From an uncultured Nitrospira sp. (GTDB lineage: Bacteria > Nitrospirota > Nitrospiria > Nitrospirales > Nitrospiraceae): DNA of 64,000 nucleotides. The first letter of the stretch is position 1, and the number at the start of each line of letters is the position of its first letter. The notes below the pieces were generated by a model. That model saw nothing but the letters and a program-made list of their open reading frames with translations. It searched no databases and was not told the DNA's origin. A program made the translations under genes and the position numbers. The DNA lies in assembly GCA_902500775.1 (NCBI GenBank), contig CABVRZ010000016.1, forward strand, positions 20,979 through 84,978, given 5' to 3'. Below are positions 15,696-25,565 of the stretch, piece after piece.

Positions 15696-16208
15696 ATGGC
15701 TGAGAGCGATGAGAAGGTACGAGCGACGATTGCTGTGACCAGCAAGGGGCAGCCGATCGGCGACATTGTGCTGAAGTTTTTTTCCGATGTGGCGCCTGGT
15801 CATGTCACGAATTTTATCAAGCTGTCCAAAGAGGGATTTTACAACGGGACGACGTTTCATCGGGTGATCCCTGGATTCATGGTTCAAGGGGGGGACCCAA
15901 ATAGTAAGAGCTCAGATCGCTCCTCCCATGGTATGGGTGGCCCTGGGTATAAGGTCAAGGCTGAGTTTAACAGTACACCCCATAAACGTGGGATCGTCTC
16001 GATGGCGCGAGCCAATGATCCGGATAGTGCCGGGTCACAGTTCTTTATCTGTGTTGCCGATGCAAACTTCCTCGATTGGCAATACACCGTCTTTGCAGAG
16101 GTGGTGACCGGCATGGATGTGGCTGACAAGATTGTCAGTATGAAACGTGATGGGCGAGACAATCCCTTAGAGCGTGCTGAGATGACCGTTACGATCACTG
16201 AAGGGTGA
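15696..16208 (+). CDS. Cyclophilin-type peptidyl-prolyl cis-trans isomerase
   Basis: 170 residues, no signal peptide, so cytosolic. The active-site strand FHRVIPGFMVQGGDP (catalytic Arg and the FMVQGGD loop), GIVSMARANDPDSAGSQFFI and YTVFAEVVTGMDVADKI are those of cyclophilin A-type isomerases, with the conserved Phe and Gln positions present. It speeds cis-trans isomerisation of Xaa-Pro bonds. The residue that is Trp in human cyclophilin A lies in the region NFLDWQYTVF. Confidence 0.93.
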   Translation: MAESDEKVRATIAVTSKGQPIGDIVLKFFSDVAPGHVTNFIKLSKEGFYNGTTFHRVIPGFMVQGGDPNSKSSDRSSHGMGGPGYKVKAEFNSTPHKRGIVSMARANDPDSAGSQFFICVADANFLDWQYTVFAEVVTGMDVADKIVSMKRDGRDNPLERAEMTVTITEG

Positions 16209-16268
16209 ATGGGAGTGGCGAGCGCGGTGAACGGTCGCAGGACACAGGATCGAAAGCTGAACAGGTGC

Positions 16269-16994
16269 ATGCTAATTGCTCGCGTCCTTCTGGTGCTTGC
16301 TCCTGTTCTGCTTGTCGGATGTGCGGTGCCACATATCCCATCACGGATCGTCTACGAAGATCCTGTAAACTATGTGCGACTCGAAATGGATGATGAAGTT
16401 CTCGCTGAATGGCCACCCACCCATCATACCCACCCATTTCTCATAGAGTCGGGTAAGATCCGGGCGATCTTGACGGGAATGAAGGTACAGGAACATCGCA
16501 CGTTACTCCAACGCAGGTTTCTTGGTGAGTCCCCGGTGGTTCCGGCCTTTACGGAAGAGGAGATCACGCTTTTGTCGGCTCAACTGGCGGGAGCGCTGGC
16601 CGAAGCAACCTATAATGAGCGTGTCACGTTTTATCTCAGCCAACCACAGACATTTGCGCGGCGCATTATTACGACGGGGGGATTGTATATCCATGGAACC
16701 GAATTACATTTTTTACTGGGGAACTGGCGAATCATTTATGGTATTCCGGCCTATGGCATGATCTACGATCGCCGCTATCCCATGAGGCCGACTGCGGCTA
16801 AAGGGTTTGACCTGCTCTTTCAGCCGGCTGATGCGGTCATTCCTCTAAACAACAGCATGCTCGATGGGATGTTCGCCAATGCCAAAGATGAGCTGGTTGT
16901 CGATTTAACCAAACTCGAACCGTCTGAGCCAGTCACGTTCCTCCTCAGGCTGTGTGCGGGTCGTCAGACCCTCTGTTCACGGAAGCCTAGCTAA
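16269..16994 (+). CDS. Lipoprotein of unknown function
   Basis: 241 residues from the ATG at 16269, chosen because it begins a clean lipoprotein signal (MLIARVLLVLAPVLLV) with lipobox LVGC; an ATG at 16209 would put a charged stretch in front. The mature part (VRLEMDDEVLAEWPPTHHTH, LTGMKVQEHRTLLQRRF, FTEEEITLLSAQLAGALAEA, LGNWRIIYGIPAYGM) has no family I recognise. It contains an alpha-helical middle and a beta-rich end, and is the last gene of the long block that begins at radA. Confidence 0.6.
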   Translation: MLIARVLLVLAPVLLVGCAVPHIPSRIVYEDPVNYVRLEMDDEVLAEWPPTHHTHPFLIESGKIRAILTGMKVQEHRTLLQRRFLGESPVVPAFTEEEITLLSAQLAGALAEATYNERVTFYLSQPQTFARRIITTGGLYIHGTELHFLLGNWRIIYGIPAYGMIYDRRYPMRPTAAKGFDLLFQPADAVIPLNNSMLDGMFANAKDELVVDLTKLEPSEPVTFLLRLCAGRQTLCSRKPS

Positions 16995-17557
16995 TCCCTT
17001 CTTTGCTCGATCGTAGCGCGATCAGGTGAGAGTCTTCATGGGCCACAGGCCTGTGAACATGCATCTTGGTCACTTCAGTCAGCCCTTCCATGAGCGGGGA
17101 CCAGCCAAGCTTATTCTGGCCTAAGATCCGGTCACCCAATCGAATGAATGGTGAACACGCTCATCTTTCTCTAACAATTCAGGCGATAACATCGAAACCA
17201 CCGGCCTAGTCTTGGATGATCAAGTCAAGGATGAAGCGATGTAGGTATTGCCGAATCGGGGGACAAGACATCCTGATGGTAAGAAGGGCAGTGGGTTGAG
17301 GGTCAGTTTCGGAAAGAGTGGCTACCTGGTGCAAAGATGGGAAGAACTTTATCGGGCTTCACGGTTACGGTGGATGTGCCTGTCTAGAGTGGATTGTAGA
17401 CGACGGGCGAGAACCCTGCACGTAGAGGGCATGGGTAATCTTTCCTTATAGTAATCAACGCTCTACCCGTTTTGACAGTGCAGGAATCGCTATGTTAGAG
17501 TCCGCGAATTGTTGATAATCAAGGCTTTTCTACGTACATCTTGAAGGACGATTAAAT
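16995..17557. other. 563-bp intergenic stretch with a possible gene remnant
   Basis: No intact gene is visible. On the minus strand, 17005-17150 reads as protein-like text (LGQNKLGWSPLMEGLTEVTK, then MHVHRPVAHEDSHLIAL) ending in a stop, but an in-frame TGA lies about 50 codons upstream and no start is apparent, so it is at most a decayed fragment. Near the right end TTGACA at 17472-17477 could be the -35 of the flavoprotein gene, but no good -10 is spaced from it. Confidence 0.3.
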
Positions 17558-18910
17558 ATGAGCGGATTGCAGGCACATGTAGTGATCGTGGCCGGAGCAG
17601 GACCGGCTGGTTTGGCAGCCACAGCTGCCCTTTCTAAAGCTGGGCATGAGGTGATCATTCTGAATCGTGACATCAAGTTTGGTGGGCTGGCTGAATATGG
17701 GATTTTCCCGTCTAAATTGAAGCTCCGCGGTGGTCTTAAAAAACAGTATTGGGAGCTCTTGCAGCAGAAGAATGTCCACTATTTGGGGAATGTCACGATC
17801 GGAAAGGGGAAGGACCTTACAGTTGAAGAGGTCTGTGGGCTGGGAGCGAGCGCGGTAGTCTTCACAATTGGTGCTCAGGGAACTAAAGCCATTGGCGTTG
17901 AGGGGGATTCTGCCCAAGGCGTGTTCCACGCGAAAGATGTCGTCTATCACTTCAATCGACTCCCAGGATTTGGGGATCGCCCGTTCGACATGGGGAAACA
18001 CGTTGCGGTGATTGGCGCGGGAGATGTGATGGTGGACATCGCCCACTGGTTGACCCGCTATAAGAAGGTCGAGCGTGTCACGGCGATCGTAAGACGGGGG
18101 CCTGTCGAACGAAAATATAACCCCAAAGAGATTCGAAGCGTCTGTGCCAGTATGGATCTTGATGGGATTAAGGCCGAGTTTGTCCGTATCAAGGACCGTC
18201 TTGCCAAGGTTGGTCAGAATCCGGATGAGGTGTTGAAGGCGTTCACTGACGAGTTTACGAAGTGTGAACCGGCGGTGTCTGAGACCAAGATGGGCTTCCG
18301 TTTCCTTGCCTCTCCCAAACGGATTCTCGTTGATGGCAACAATCGGGTTCGGGGACTCGAAATGGAGGACAATCGGCTCGACCCCAAGGGACAAGATACG
18401 GTTGCTGTGGGCTTGAAAGAGTATTATGAGTTTTCGTGTGATTCAGTGGTGTTTGCGGTTGGCGATAAGGTCGATGAAACCGTCGGTCTCCCCTATAAGA
18501 GCGGCCTGTTTACCACCAACCCTAACAAGACCGGGAATGATCCTGATGATGCGCTGTTCCAGGCCTATGACGAATCGACTGGCCAGGTGATCGATGGAGT
18601 TTTCTTGGCCGGTTGGGCTCGAAAAGCCAGTGAAGGCCTCGTTGGTGTTGCCAAACGCGATGGGGATTGGTGTGCGGAGGTGGTTGAACGGTATCTGGGA
18701 GCCAAGGGTAAAAGGGGAGACGTGAAGATTGTCCTGGATCGTTTGCACATGCGATTACAACAACGACAGAGTCGGCCCGTTAATGTGAATGGGTTGAGGG
18801 CACTGGATGTGGCGGAACGTTCATTCTCCGGGAAGACTGACTGTATCGGTGAGTTCAAGTTTTCGGCAAATCAGGACATGCTGAAGTATATCGAACAGAA
18901 GAGCGTGTGA
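17558..18910 (+). CDS. FAD/NAD(P)-binding oxidoreductase, adrenodoxin-reductase/GltD-like
   Basis: 450 residues. The N-terminal FAD site is VVIVAGAGPAGLAA (GAGPAG at 13-18). A second Rossmann motif, AVIGAGDVMVDIAHWL near 150, is the NADP-site variant seen in ferredoxin-NADP reductases of the adrenodoxin-reductase type and in the small subunit of glutamate synthase. The closing VIDGVFLAGWARK motif places FAD near the end, as in that family. It should pass electrons between NAD(P)H and a ferredoxin-like partner in the cytosol; the partner is not in the window. AAGGA lies about 11 nt before the ATG. Confidence 0.82.
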   Translation: MSGLQAHVVIVAGAGPAGLAATAALSKAGHEVIILNRDIKFGGLAEYGIFPSKLKLRGGLKKQYWELLQQKNVHYLGNVTIGKGKDLTVEEVCGLGASAVVFTIGAQGTKAIGVEGDSAQGVFHAKDVVYHFNRLPGFGDRPFDMGKHVAVIGAGDVMVDIAHWLTRYKKVERVTAIVRRGPVERKYNPKEIRSVCASMDLDGIKAEFVRIKDRLAKVGQNPDEVLKAFTDEFTKCEPAVSETKMGFRFLASPKRILVDGNNRVRGLEMEDNRLDPKGQDTVAVGLKEYYEFSCDSVVFAVGDKVDETVGLPYKSGLFTTNPNKTGNDPDDALFQAYDESTGQVIDGVFLAGWARKASEGLVGVAKRDGDWCAEVVERYLGAKGKRGDVKIVLDRLHMRLQQRQSRPVNVNGLRALDVAERSFSGKTDCIGEFKFSANQDMLKYIEQKSV

Positions 18911-18934
18911 CGCTGGCGGATCGCGATCTCGTCC

Positions 18935-19795
18935 TCAGCTATGCCCCCACTTTAACTTTTCCCGTAACACTTCATAATAGTGGCTTTCTGGAAATCTGAT
19001 GAGTTGAGTCCGGCTCTCTGAAGCTTGAATAACCGCGGTGTCTCCCTGAGTTATGGCGACGCCGACTTGCCCATCTAGCGTCGCCATTGATCCATCATCT
19101 TTACTTGTCAGTGTGACTTCAATGACGGCATTGGCGGGCACGATCAAGGGGCGATGAGTTAAGGTGTGTGGACAGATTGGTGTCAGGATGAGCGCTTGGA
19201 GGCCTGGATTCATGATCGGGCCCCCGGCCGAGAGTGAATAGGCGGTAGAGCCTGTGGGGGTTCCGATAATTAGGCCATCGCCACGAAGATTCGTGACGAA
19301 TTGGCCTCCAATTGCAACATGTAGCTCAATCATGCGAGCCAAGGTGCCTTTGCTGATGACCACATCGTTGAGCACGACGCCTTGCGCGACCGTTTCGCCA
19401 TGCCGGTGGATATGTGTGGTGAGCATCAGTCGTTCATCAAGGGCAAAATCGTTGGCGAAGACTCGTTCGAGTGACGGATAAAGATTGTCCAATCGGACCT
19501 CCGTCAAGAATCCAAGCCCTCCCATATTGACTCCCAGAATTGGAATACTTCGTTCAGCGGCAAGTCGCGCTGCGCTGAGAATAGTTCCGTCTCCTCCCAG
19601 CACCAAGAGGACATCGGCCTTTTGAGCCAGTTGAGTTTTGGGGAGTCCTCCTGGTTCATTCAATAACAATGCAGAAGTCGTATCGAGTAAGACATCGATG
19701 TGACGGTCACGGAGCCAGCCTACTACGCCAAGCAGCGTGGCCTTGACCTCAGGGAACTTTGGCTTCGTTAAGATCCCAATACTTTTACTTTTCAT
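18935..19795 (-). CDS. nadK: NAD kinase
   Basis: 286 residues from MKSKSIGILTKPKFPE at 19795; a longer reading with 22 extra residues starts inside the promoter region. The family motifs are GGDGTILSAAR with the catalytic Asp, NMGGLGFLTEVR, and the NAD-binding PTGSTAYSLSAGGPI. It phosphorylates NAD to NADP using ATP (or polyphosphate) in the cytosol. It is convergent with the flavoprotein gene and divergent from clpC. Confidence 0.95.
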   Translation of the reverse strand: MKSKSIGILTKPKFPEVKATLLGVVGWLRDRHIDVLLDTTSALLLNEPGGLPKTQLAQKADVLLVLGGDGTILSAARLAAERSIPILGVNMGGLGFLTEVRLDNLYPSLERVFANDFALDERLMLTTHIHRHGETVAQGVVLNDVVISKGTLARMIELHVAIGGQFVTNLRGDGLIIGTPTGSTAYSLSAGGPIMNPGLQALILTPICPHTLTHRPLIVPANAVIEVTLTSKDDGSMATLDGQVGVAITQGDTAVIQASESRTQLIRFPESHYYEVLREKLKWGHS

Positions 19796-19831
19796 GAGTG
19801 CTAAGCATATGGTTGGATGACTGGGGGAGTG

Positions 19832-19861
19832 ATTGTATCGGGATGCGTAATTTTGTGTCAA
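19832..19861 (-). promoter_or_regulatory. Promoter of nadK
   Basis: Minus strand TTGACA (19856-19861) and TACAAT (19832-19837) with an 18-nt spacer, about 35 nt upstream of the nadK ATG. The -35 is consensus and the -10 differs at one base. Confidence 0.65.
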
Positions 19862-20102
19862 TGAAAAGGCTCTTGAGGCTCTGTGTCGCCGATGGAGAGG
19901 AGATTGAGAGGAACTGCCCCGTCATTCGTCCAGCGAGGACTTCATACTCTCGATCGAATGGCCATTCAGATGTAGTGAGGCATGGTCGTGTTGAGGCTCT
20001 TCCTCCTGCAACCCACTCAGGTCCTCCTGATGTTTCTCGCTCAGAAGGCGGTGGGATCTATAAGTCAGCGCCTGGCTTTACCGTCTCGTTCTCTGCTCAA
20101 TC

Positions 20103-20131
20103 TTGACTCTCTATCATACTGTGGTTAGAAT
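20103..20131 (+). promoter_or_regulatory. Promoter of clpC
   Basis: TTGACT (20103-20108) and TAGAAT (20126-20131) with an ideal 17-nt spacer, leaving a 5' leader of about 60 nt before the clpC ATG. No CtsR-type or CIRCE operator is visible. Confidence 0.7.
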
Positions 20132-20198
20132 CAGGGCAAGGTTTTTCAAGGGGTTGCTTGAACACGGCCGGGGTCCCACTCACCGAGAAGGAGGCAGG

Positions 20199-22625
20199 AT
20201 GTTCGAACGATTTACGGATAAGGGTCGGAAGATCATCATCCTTGCGCGTGAGGAGGCCGAGCGGCATCAAAATGACTATCTGGGTACTGAACATCTGGTC
20301 TTAGCAATCCTTCGTGAGTCCGACGGGATTGCCCTCATGATTCTGAAGAAGATGGGACTGTCGACTGAGCAGATCCGGCTGGAAATTGAACGAAACCTGC
20401 CCGGTGGTGGAACAACTATGACGTTTGGGGAGATCCCCTTTAGCCCACGGGTCAAGAAGGTTATTGAGTATGGGGTTGAGGAGGCACGGTTGCTGGGCCA
20501 CAACCACATTGGGAGTGAGCATCTCCTCCTCGGGTTGTTGCGAGAGGAGGAAGGGATTGGTGGAAAAATTCTTCGAAGTTTGGGAGCGAACCTTCTCACG
20601 GCACGTCAGTTGACCGTGACGTTTTTGCGGAAATCAGCTCCACGTGAACGTGATCGGAAAAGCAATACTCCGGCATTGGATGAGTTCGGGCGTGACCTGA
20701 CCCAGATGGCGCAGGAAGGTCAATTGGATCCAGTGATTGGTCGAGCTGACGAAATCGAGCGGGTCTTGCAGATTCTCAGTCGGCGAAGCAAGAACAACCC
20801 GGTACTCATTGGAGAATCGGGAGTCGGGAAAACCGCTATCGTTGAAGGCCTTGCTCAAAGAATCGTCCAGTCTGAGGTGCCCGATAATCTGCTCTCGCGT
20901 CGGGTCATTGCATTAGATCTCGGGTCTCTTGTCGCGGGGACGAAATACCGTGGTCAGTTTGAAGAGCGCCTGAAGGTCGTGATGAAGGAAATTGTTCAGG
21001 CCGGCAACATCATTATTTTCATCGATGAACTTCATACGCTGGTGGGAGCTGGAGCGGCTGAGGGATCTATTGATGCCTCGAATATGCTGAAGCCGGCGCT
21101 CTCGCGTGGTGAAATTCAGTGTATCGGAGCGACAACCTTAGACGAGTATCGAAAACATATCGAAAAAGATGGAGCGTTGAAGCGCAGGTTCCAGCCGATT
21201 TACGTTCAGCCGCCAAACATGGATGAGACCGTCCGTATTATTCAAGGGCTTCGTGACCGGTACGAAGAACATCATGGAGTGGAGATTACAGAGGACGCCA
21301 TCGTGGAGGCCGTCAAGTTGTCTGATCGGTACATCACTGATCGGTTTTTGCCTGACAAGGCGATCGATTTGATTGATGAAACAGGATCACGCGCCAAACT
21401 GCAGACCTATGCGTTGCCTTCAGAATTGAAGGCGATGGAGCAGGAACTGAAGAAAGTCGCACGAGAGAAAGAGCTGTCGATTTCCATGCAGAATTTCGAG
21501 GAAGCGGTTCGGCATCGCGAGGAAGAAGAGCGGTTACGCAAGCTACTCGATGAATCGAAACGAGAATGGAAAAAGAACCAAGAGAAAAATAAGCCGGTAA
21601 TTGGAAAGGAAGATGTTGCCTACGTTGTCTCAAAAATGACGGGCATTCCGCTCTTCAAGCTGGAAGAAGAGGAGTCGAATAAGCTTCTGCGAATGGAAGA
21701 GTTCCTCCACAAGAGGGTTGTCGGTCAAAACGAGGCGATTTCAGCCGTGGCCCGAGCGATTCGCCGTTCTCGAGCCGGTTTGAAGGAGACGAAGAAACCG
21801 ATAGGGTCTTTCATTTTTCTTGGACCGACAGGGGTCGGGAAAACCGAACTTGCCAGGACATTGGCCGAGTTTCTGTTCAACAGTGAAGATGCCTTGATTC
21901 GTGTCGATATGTCCGAGTACCAGGAGAAGTTCACGAGTTCCAGGCTGTTCGGCGCTCCTCCAGGGTATGTAGGATATGAGGAAGGTGGCCAGCTGACTGA
22001 AAAAGTTCGTCGTCGGCCTTATTCTGTGGTTTTGTTTGATGAAATTGAGAAGGCGCATCCCGACGTGTTTAATGTGCTGCTCCAAGTGTTGGATGATGGC
22101 GTTCTGACCGACAGCCTTGGCAGAAAGATCGATTTTAAGAATACGGTGGTCATCATGACGTCCAACATTGGGACGAAGATGATCCAAAAAGGTGTGTCGC
22201 TCGGATTCCAGAGCACGGAGGGCGAAGTCGCACGTCGGAAAAAGGAAGAGGTGATTGGAGAGCTTCGCAAGTCATTCAGCCCAGAGTTTTTGAATCGTAT
22301 TGATGAGATCGTTATTTTCCATCAACTCGAGAAAGAGCAGCTCTACAATATCCTGGACATTCTGCTCCGTGAGTTGAATCTGCGGCTGGTTGATAAGGGG
22401 ATTGAGATTGAGGTTGATGACGAAGTCAAGCAGTGGCTCATTAAGGAAGGCTATGAGCCGCTCTATGGGGCAAGACCAATGCGGAGAGCCATCCAGCGTG
22501 CTATCGGTGATCCTCTTTCTGACGAACTGATCAGGGGACGCTTTAAGGAGAGCCGAAAAGTGAAAGTGGTTTTGCGCGATGGGGCCCCGACGTTTATCGA
22601 GCAGGAGGCGATGGCTGGAGTCTAA
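20199..22625 (+). CDS. clpC: ATP-dependent Clp protease ATP-binding subunit ClpC
   Basis: 808 residues from the ATG at 20199 (GGAGG upstream). Two Clp N repeats cover about 1-145 ([45 protein letters not shown]). AAA1 has [15 protein letters not shown] and [13 protein letters not shown] middle helical domain of ClpC size holds the MecA-binding UVR-like segment ([20 protein letters not shown]). AAA2 has [17 protein letters not shown] and [16 protein letters not shown], and the C-domain ends [20 protein letters not shown]. It is an unfoldase that feeds proteins to ClpP. It has its own promoter and terminator, so it is probably monocistronic. Confidence 0.97.
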   Translation: MFERFTDKGRKIIILAREEAERHQNDYLGTEHLVLAILRESDGIALMILKKMGLSTEQIRLEIERNLPGGGTTMTFGEIPFSPRVKKVIEYGVEEARLLGHNHIGSEHLLLGLLREEEGIGGKILRSLGANLLTARQLTVTFLRKSAPRERDRKSNTPALDEFGRDLTQMAQEGQLDPVIGRADEIERVLQILSRRSKNNPVLIGESGVGKTAIVEGLAQRIVQSEVPDNLLSRRVIALDLGSLVAGTKYRGQFEERLKVVMKEIVQAGNIIIFIDELHTLVGAGAAEGSIDASNMLKPALSRGEIQCIGATTLDEYRKHIEKDGALKRRFQPIYVQPPNMDETVRIIQGLRDRYEEHHGVEITEDAIVEAVKLSDRYITDRFLPDKAIDLIDETGSRAKLQTYALPSELKAMEQELKKVAREKELSISMQNFEEAVRHREEEERLRKLLDESKREWKKNQEKNKPVIGKEDVAYVVSKMTGIPLFKLEEEESNKLLRMEEFLHKRVVGQNEAISAVARAIRRSRAGLKETKKPIGSFIFLGPTGVGKTELARTLAEFLFNSEDALIRVDMSEYQEKFTSSRLFGAPPGYVGYEEGGQLTEKVRRRPYSVVLFDEIEKAHPDVFNVLLQVLDDGVLTDSLGRKIDFKNTVVIMTSNIGTKMIQKGVSLGFQSTEGEVARRKKEEVIGELRKSFSPEFLNRIDEIVIFHQLEKEQLYNILDILLRELNLRLVDKGIEIEVDDEVKQWLIKEGYEPLYGARPMRRAIQRAIGDPLSDELIRGRFKESRKVKVVLRDGAPTFIEQEAMAGV

Positions 22626-22661
22626 TACCCTCCTGTGGTCATTACGCGATTGAATATGCTG

Positions 22662-22700
22662 AAAACGGCCTCTGCAGCATTAGGCTGCAGAGGCCGTTTT
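22662..22700. terminator. Intrinsic terminator after clpC
   Basis: A perfect 17-bp stem (AAAACGGCCTCTGCAGC at 22662-22678 and its exact reverse complement at 22684-22700) with a 5-nt loop ATTAG, followed by TATTTC. The A-tract on the left arm and T-tract on the right make it potentially bidirectional, but only clpC runs into it. Confidence 0.95.
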
Positions 22701-22732
22701 ATTTCAACAGGGCTGAGTGGTTTCCTTGCCTC

Positions 22733-23836
22733 ATGATGATTGTTCGTGCTGACGCTCAGGCAGGTGCTAGCAAGACGGTTCGGAAATCCGGACCGATTCT
22801 CGGTATTGAGTCCTCATGCGATGAAACAGCTGCTGCAGTCCTCGGCTCTGATGGGCGAGTACTTTCCAATATTGTCTCTACGCAACAGGCCGTCCATGAA
22901 AAATTTGGTGGAGTGGTTCCTGAATTGGCAGCCCGGGCTCATCTTGGAAAAATTGATCTGGTCGTCACACGGGCATTGGAGGAGGCGCAGGTTGCGAAAA
23001 ATGATCTTTGGGCCGTGGCGGTCACTCAAGGACCAGGACTGGCAGGGGCACTGCTCGTCGGGATGAACTATGCCAAAGCATTGAGTTACGGGTTGGGAAT
23101 TCCTCTCATTGGGGTCAATCACTTGCAGGGCCATATTGCTTCCGCATGGTTGGTTGACCCGACCTTTCCCCTTCCTTGCATTGTCCTGGTCGTATCCGGA
23201 GGACATACGCATCTCTATCGTCGCGAGACGAACGGGGAATGTGTTCTGCTGGGACGAACGCGTGACGATGCAGCCGGTGAAGCGTTCGACAAGGGGGCTC
23301 AGATGCTCGACCTTGGCTATCCTGGGGGACCGGCGATTGACCGAGTTGCTCGAGCAGGAGACCCACGGGCCATTGTATTTCCTCGGTTTCATCGGACAAG
23401 GAATAGCCTCGAGTTTAGCTTCAGTGGTCTCAAAACGTCGTTACTGTACAAACTGAGAGAAATGGCAACGCCGCTCAAGTCGGAGCAAGTCGCTGATCTT
23501 GCGGCCGGTTACCAGGAGGCGATCGTACAAGTTCTGGTGATGAAGGCTTTGGCGGCTGTGAAGCAGGAGAACCTCTCTGCACTTGCAGTGGTAGGCGGTG
23601 TATCAGCTAACTCACGGTTGCGTGCGGTCCTGAACGAACGAGTAGAGCGTGGGCAGGTCCGCCTTTCCCTTCCTCCGATGGAGTTCTGCACGGACAATGC
23701 GGCCATGATCGCCTCGGCAGGACGTCAACGGCTGTTGCGTGGAGAACCATGGTCTTCGGATCTGGACATTTGCCCGATGGATGATTCGATGACCGTGCGG
23801 GGGAAGCGTCCAGTCACGATTGGCTTCTCAACGTAG
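22733..23836 (+). CDS. tsaD: tRNA N6-adenosine threonylcarbamoyltransferase TsaD
   Basis: 367 residues, slightly long because of about 20 extra N-terminal residues (ATG at 22733 or 22736). The ASKHA motifs are ILGIESSCDETAAAVLG, GPGLAGALLVGMNYAK, the metal-binding NHLQGH (His 130 and 134), VVSGGHTHLY, DDAAGEAFDKGA and FCTDNAAMIASAG with the third metal ligand Asp. It transfers the threonylcarbamoyl group onto A37 of tRNA, working with TsaB (12.2 kb) and TsaE. Its 3' end overlaps the reading frame of hflX. Confidence 0.95.
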   Translation: MMIVRADAQAGASKTVRKSGPILGIESSCDETAAAVLGSDGRVLSNIVSTQQAVHEKFGGVVPELAARAHLGKIDLVVTRALEEAQVAKNDLWAVAVTQGPGLAGALLVGMNYAKALSYGLGIPLIGVNHLQGHIASAWLVDPTFPLPCIVLVVSGGHTHLYRRETNGECVLLGRTRDDAAGEAFDKGAQMLDLGYPGGPAIDRVARAGDPRAIVFPRFHRTRNSLEFSFSGLKTSLLYKLREMATPLKSEQVADLAAGYQEAIVQVLVMKALAAVKQENLSALAVVGGVSANSRLRAVLNERVERGQVRLSLPPMEFCTDNAAMIASAGRQRLLRGEPWSSDLDICPMDDSMTVRGKRPVTIGFST

Positions 23837-25544
23837 AAGGAGAAAAGCCATCTCTGAGATCCGTGGACATGTTACAGGACTTCGTGCGAGCCAGATTGTT
23901 GCACTCGAACGACTGTACCGTCGTCGGGTTGCTAATGACATGATCATTTCGCCCGACCTGGCCAAGGTAATGGGGCAACTCACTCGTGAGCTTCGTCGAC
24001 CAATCGGTGTGCTGCTGACACGGCGAGGGCAGGTGCAGGAAGTGATCGTAGGGACGGAGTTGACGCTCTCTTCTACGACCCTCACCTTGTTCCGTGCCGG
24101 CAGCCGAGCGCTTCGTGGGTTGCGATTTATTCGAACGCAATTGCATGATCAGCCCTTGAATCAAGAAGTGCTCACCGACCTCGCCTTCTTGCGACTTGAT
24201 CTAATTGGTGTCCTCAGTGTTGCTGATGATGGCCGGCTGGAGCGCTTGTACATAGCTCACGTGCTGCCTCCTAATTTCACTGGCCAATTGTTCAAGGTAT
24301 GGCCGTCGATCCCTTTCCACAGTGTGCGGGTGGCGTTCCAGGAATTTATTCATGACCTTGAAACAGAACTTCAGCAGGCTTGTGCACAGTATGCAGTTGC
24401 CCATGGAAAAGAGTCAGCAATTCTTGTCAGTGCCTCCGTAAAAAGTCGGGCAGAGCAAGAGGAACGGTTGACAGAATTGGCGGAGTTGGCGGCGTCGGCT
24501 GACGTCACGGTCATTGATCGTATGGCCCAGCGAACATCAGACGGGCATCAACGATATCTGTTGGGAAGCGGAAAAATGAAAGATGTCCTGATCCAGACCC
24601 TTCACCGTGGGGCCGATATGGTGATCTTCGACCAGACGCTCTCGCCGGCACAACTGCGAGCCATTTCGGACATGACGGATATCAAGGTTATTGATCGTAC
24701 GCAACTGATTTTAGATATTTTTGCTCGCCGTGCGCATAGTCGTGAGGGGAAAATTCAAGTCGAATTAGCGCAACTCCGCTACCTGTTGCCGCGATTGTCT
24801 GGACGTGGCACCCAGCTGTCTCGTTTGGGTGGAGGGATTGGCACGCGGGGACCAGGAGAATCGAAACTCGAGACGGATCGCCGACGAGTTCGAGAACGGA
24901 TCACGCACCTAGAGCGGGAATTGGCGAGGTTCGCGCGGCATCAAGATCGGCGACGATCCCGACGAGGACGATTTGGGCTCCCGGTGATTTCCTTGGTGGG
25001 GTATACCAATGCTGGGAAGTCTACTTTGCTCAACGTCTTGACCAAGAGTCAGGTGTCGGCTCAAAACCGGCTGTTTGAAACACTTGATACGACAAGCCGA
25101 CGGTTGCGGTTTCCGCAAGATCGTGAAGTCATCATTACGGACACCGTGGGATTTATCCGTGAACTTCCGCAAGAATTGGTCGGTGCGTTTCGGACGACGT
25201 TGGATGAGCTTCGTGAGGCTGATCTATTGCTCCATATCGTCGATGTCAGTGCTGTCGATATTGATGTGCAGATCACTGCAGTCGAGACCATCTTGGAGGA
25301 GCTCCAGCTGACGGCGATTCCTCGCGTACTCGTGTTCAACAAATGTGACCGGGGCTTGCCGGAACAGGTGGAGCGGCTCTGTCGACGGTATGGAGCCATC
25401 GGGATTTCTGCACTCCAGCCCGCCACGCTTCGTCCTCTGCTGTCTCGGCTGGAGTCGCACGTGACTGCCTTCTTGTCTGTCGATGATCATGGTGCAGAGA
25501 CGCTTCAAGGGAATGATGCGGTTGCTCTTGCAACGTACCAGTAG
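23820..25544 (+). CDS. hflX: GTPase HflX
   Basis: About 564-574 residues. An extended N-terminal part (ALERLYRRRVANDMIISPDL, RRPIGVLLTRRGQVQEV) precedes the HflX subdomain (VTVIDRMAQRTSDGHQRYLL, DMVIFDQTLSPAQLRAISDM, RYLLPRLSGRGTQLSRLGGG, GTRGPGESKLETDRR). The G domain has GYTNAGKSTLLN (G1), DTVGFIRELP (G3) and FNKCD (G4). HflX binds the 50S subunit and rescues stalled or hibernating ribosomes. The start is unclear: TTG at 23820 has no ribosome binding site, whereas AAGGAG at 23837-23842 sits 7 nt before an in-frame ATC at 23850 and no ATG/GTG fits. The first coordinate is therefore provisional. Confidence 0.93.
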   Translation: MASQRRRRKAISEIRGHVTGLRASQIVALERLYRRRVANDMIISPDLAKVMGQLTRELRRPIGVLLTRRGQVQEVIVGTELTLSSTTLTLFRAGSRALRGLRFIRTQLHDQPLNQEVLTDLAFLRLDLIGVLSVADDGRLERLYIAHVLPPNFTGQLFKVWPSIPFHSVRVAFQEFIHDLETELQQACAQYAVAHGKESAILVSASVKSRAEQEERLTELAELAASADVTVIDRMAQRTSDGHQRYLLGSGKMKDVLIQTLHRGADMVIFDQTLSPAQLRAISDMTDIKVIDRTQLILDIFARRAHSREGKIQVELAQLRYLLPRLSGRGTQLSRLGGGIGTRGPGESKLETDRRRVRERITHLERELARFARHQDRRRSRRGRFGLPVISLVGYTNAGKSTLLNVLTKSQVSAQNRLFETLDTTSRRLRFPQDREVIITDTVGFIRELPQELVGAFRTTLDELREADLLLHIVDVSAVDIDVQITAVETILEELQLTAIPRVLVFNKCDRGLPEQVERLCRRYGAIGISALQPATLRPLLSRLESHVTAFLSVDDHGAETLQGNDAVALATYQ

Positions 25545-25565
25545 GAACTGCACAATCGGGCAGCC

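Larger units (their letters stand above)
19796..20198. other. Divergent promoter region between nadK and clpC
   Basis: 403 bp with no gene. It holds two well-formed sigma70-like promoters (listed separately) near its two ends. The middle, 19862-20100, shows nothing I can assign. Confidence 0.5.

Noticed and set aside
17248..17451. 67-residue frame in the gap before the flavoprotein gene
   Set aside because: No ribosome binding site, no protein-like pattern.
17552..18394. 280-residue reading frame on the minus strand
   Set aside because: It is antisense to the flavoprotein gene, which has clear FAD and NADP motifs; no motif or ribosome binding site on the other strand.
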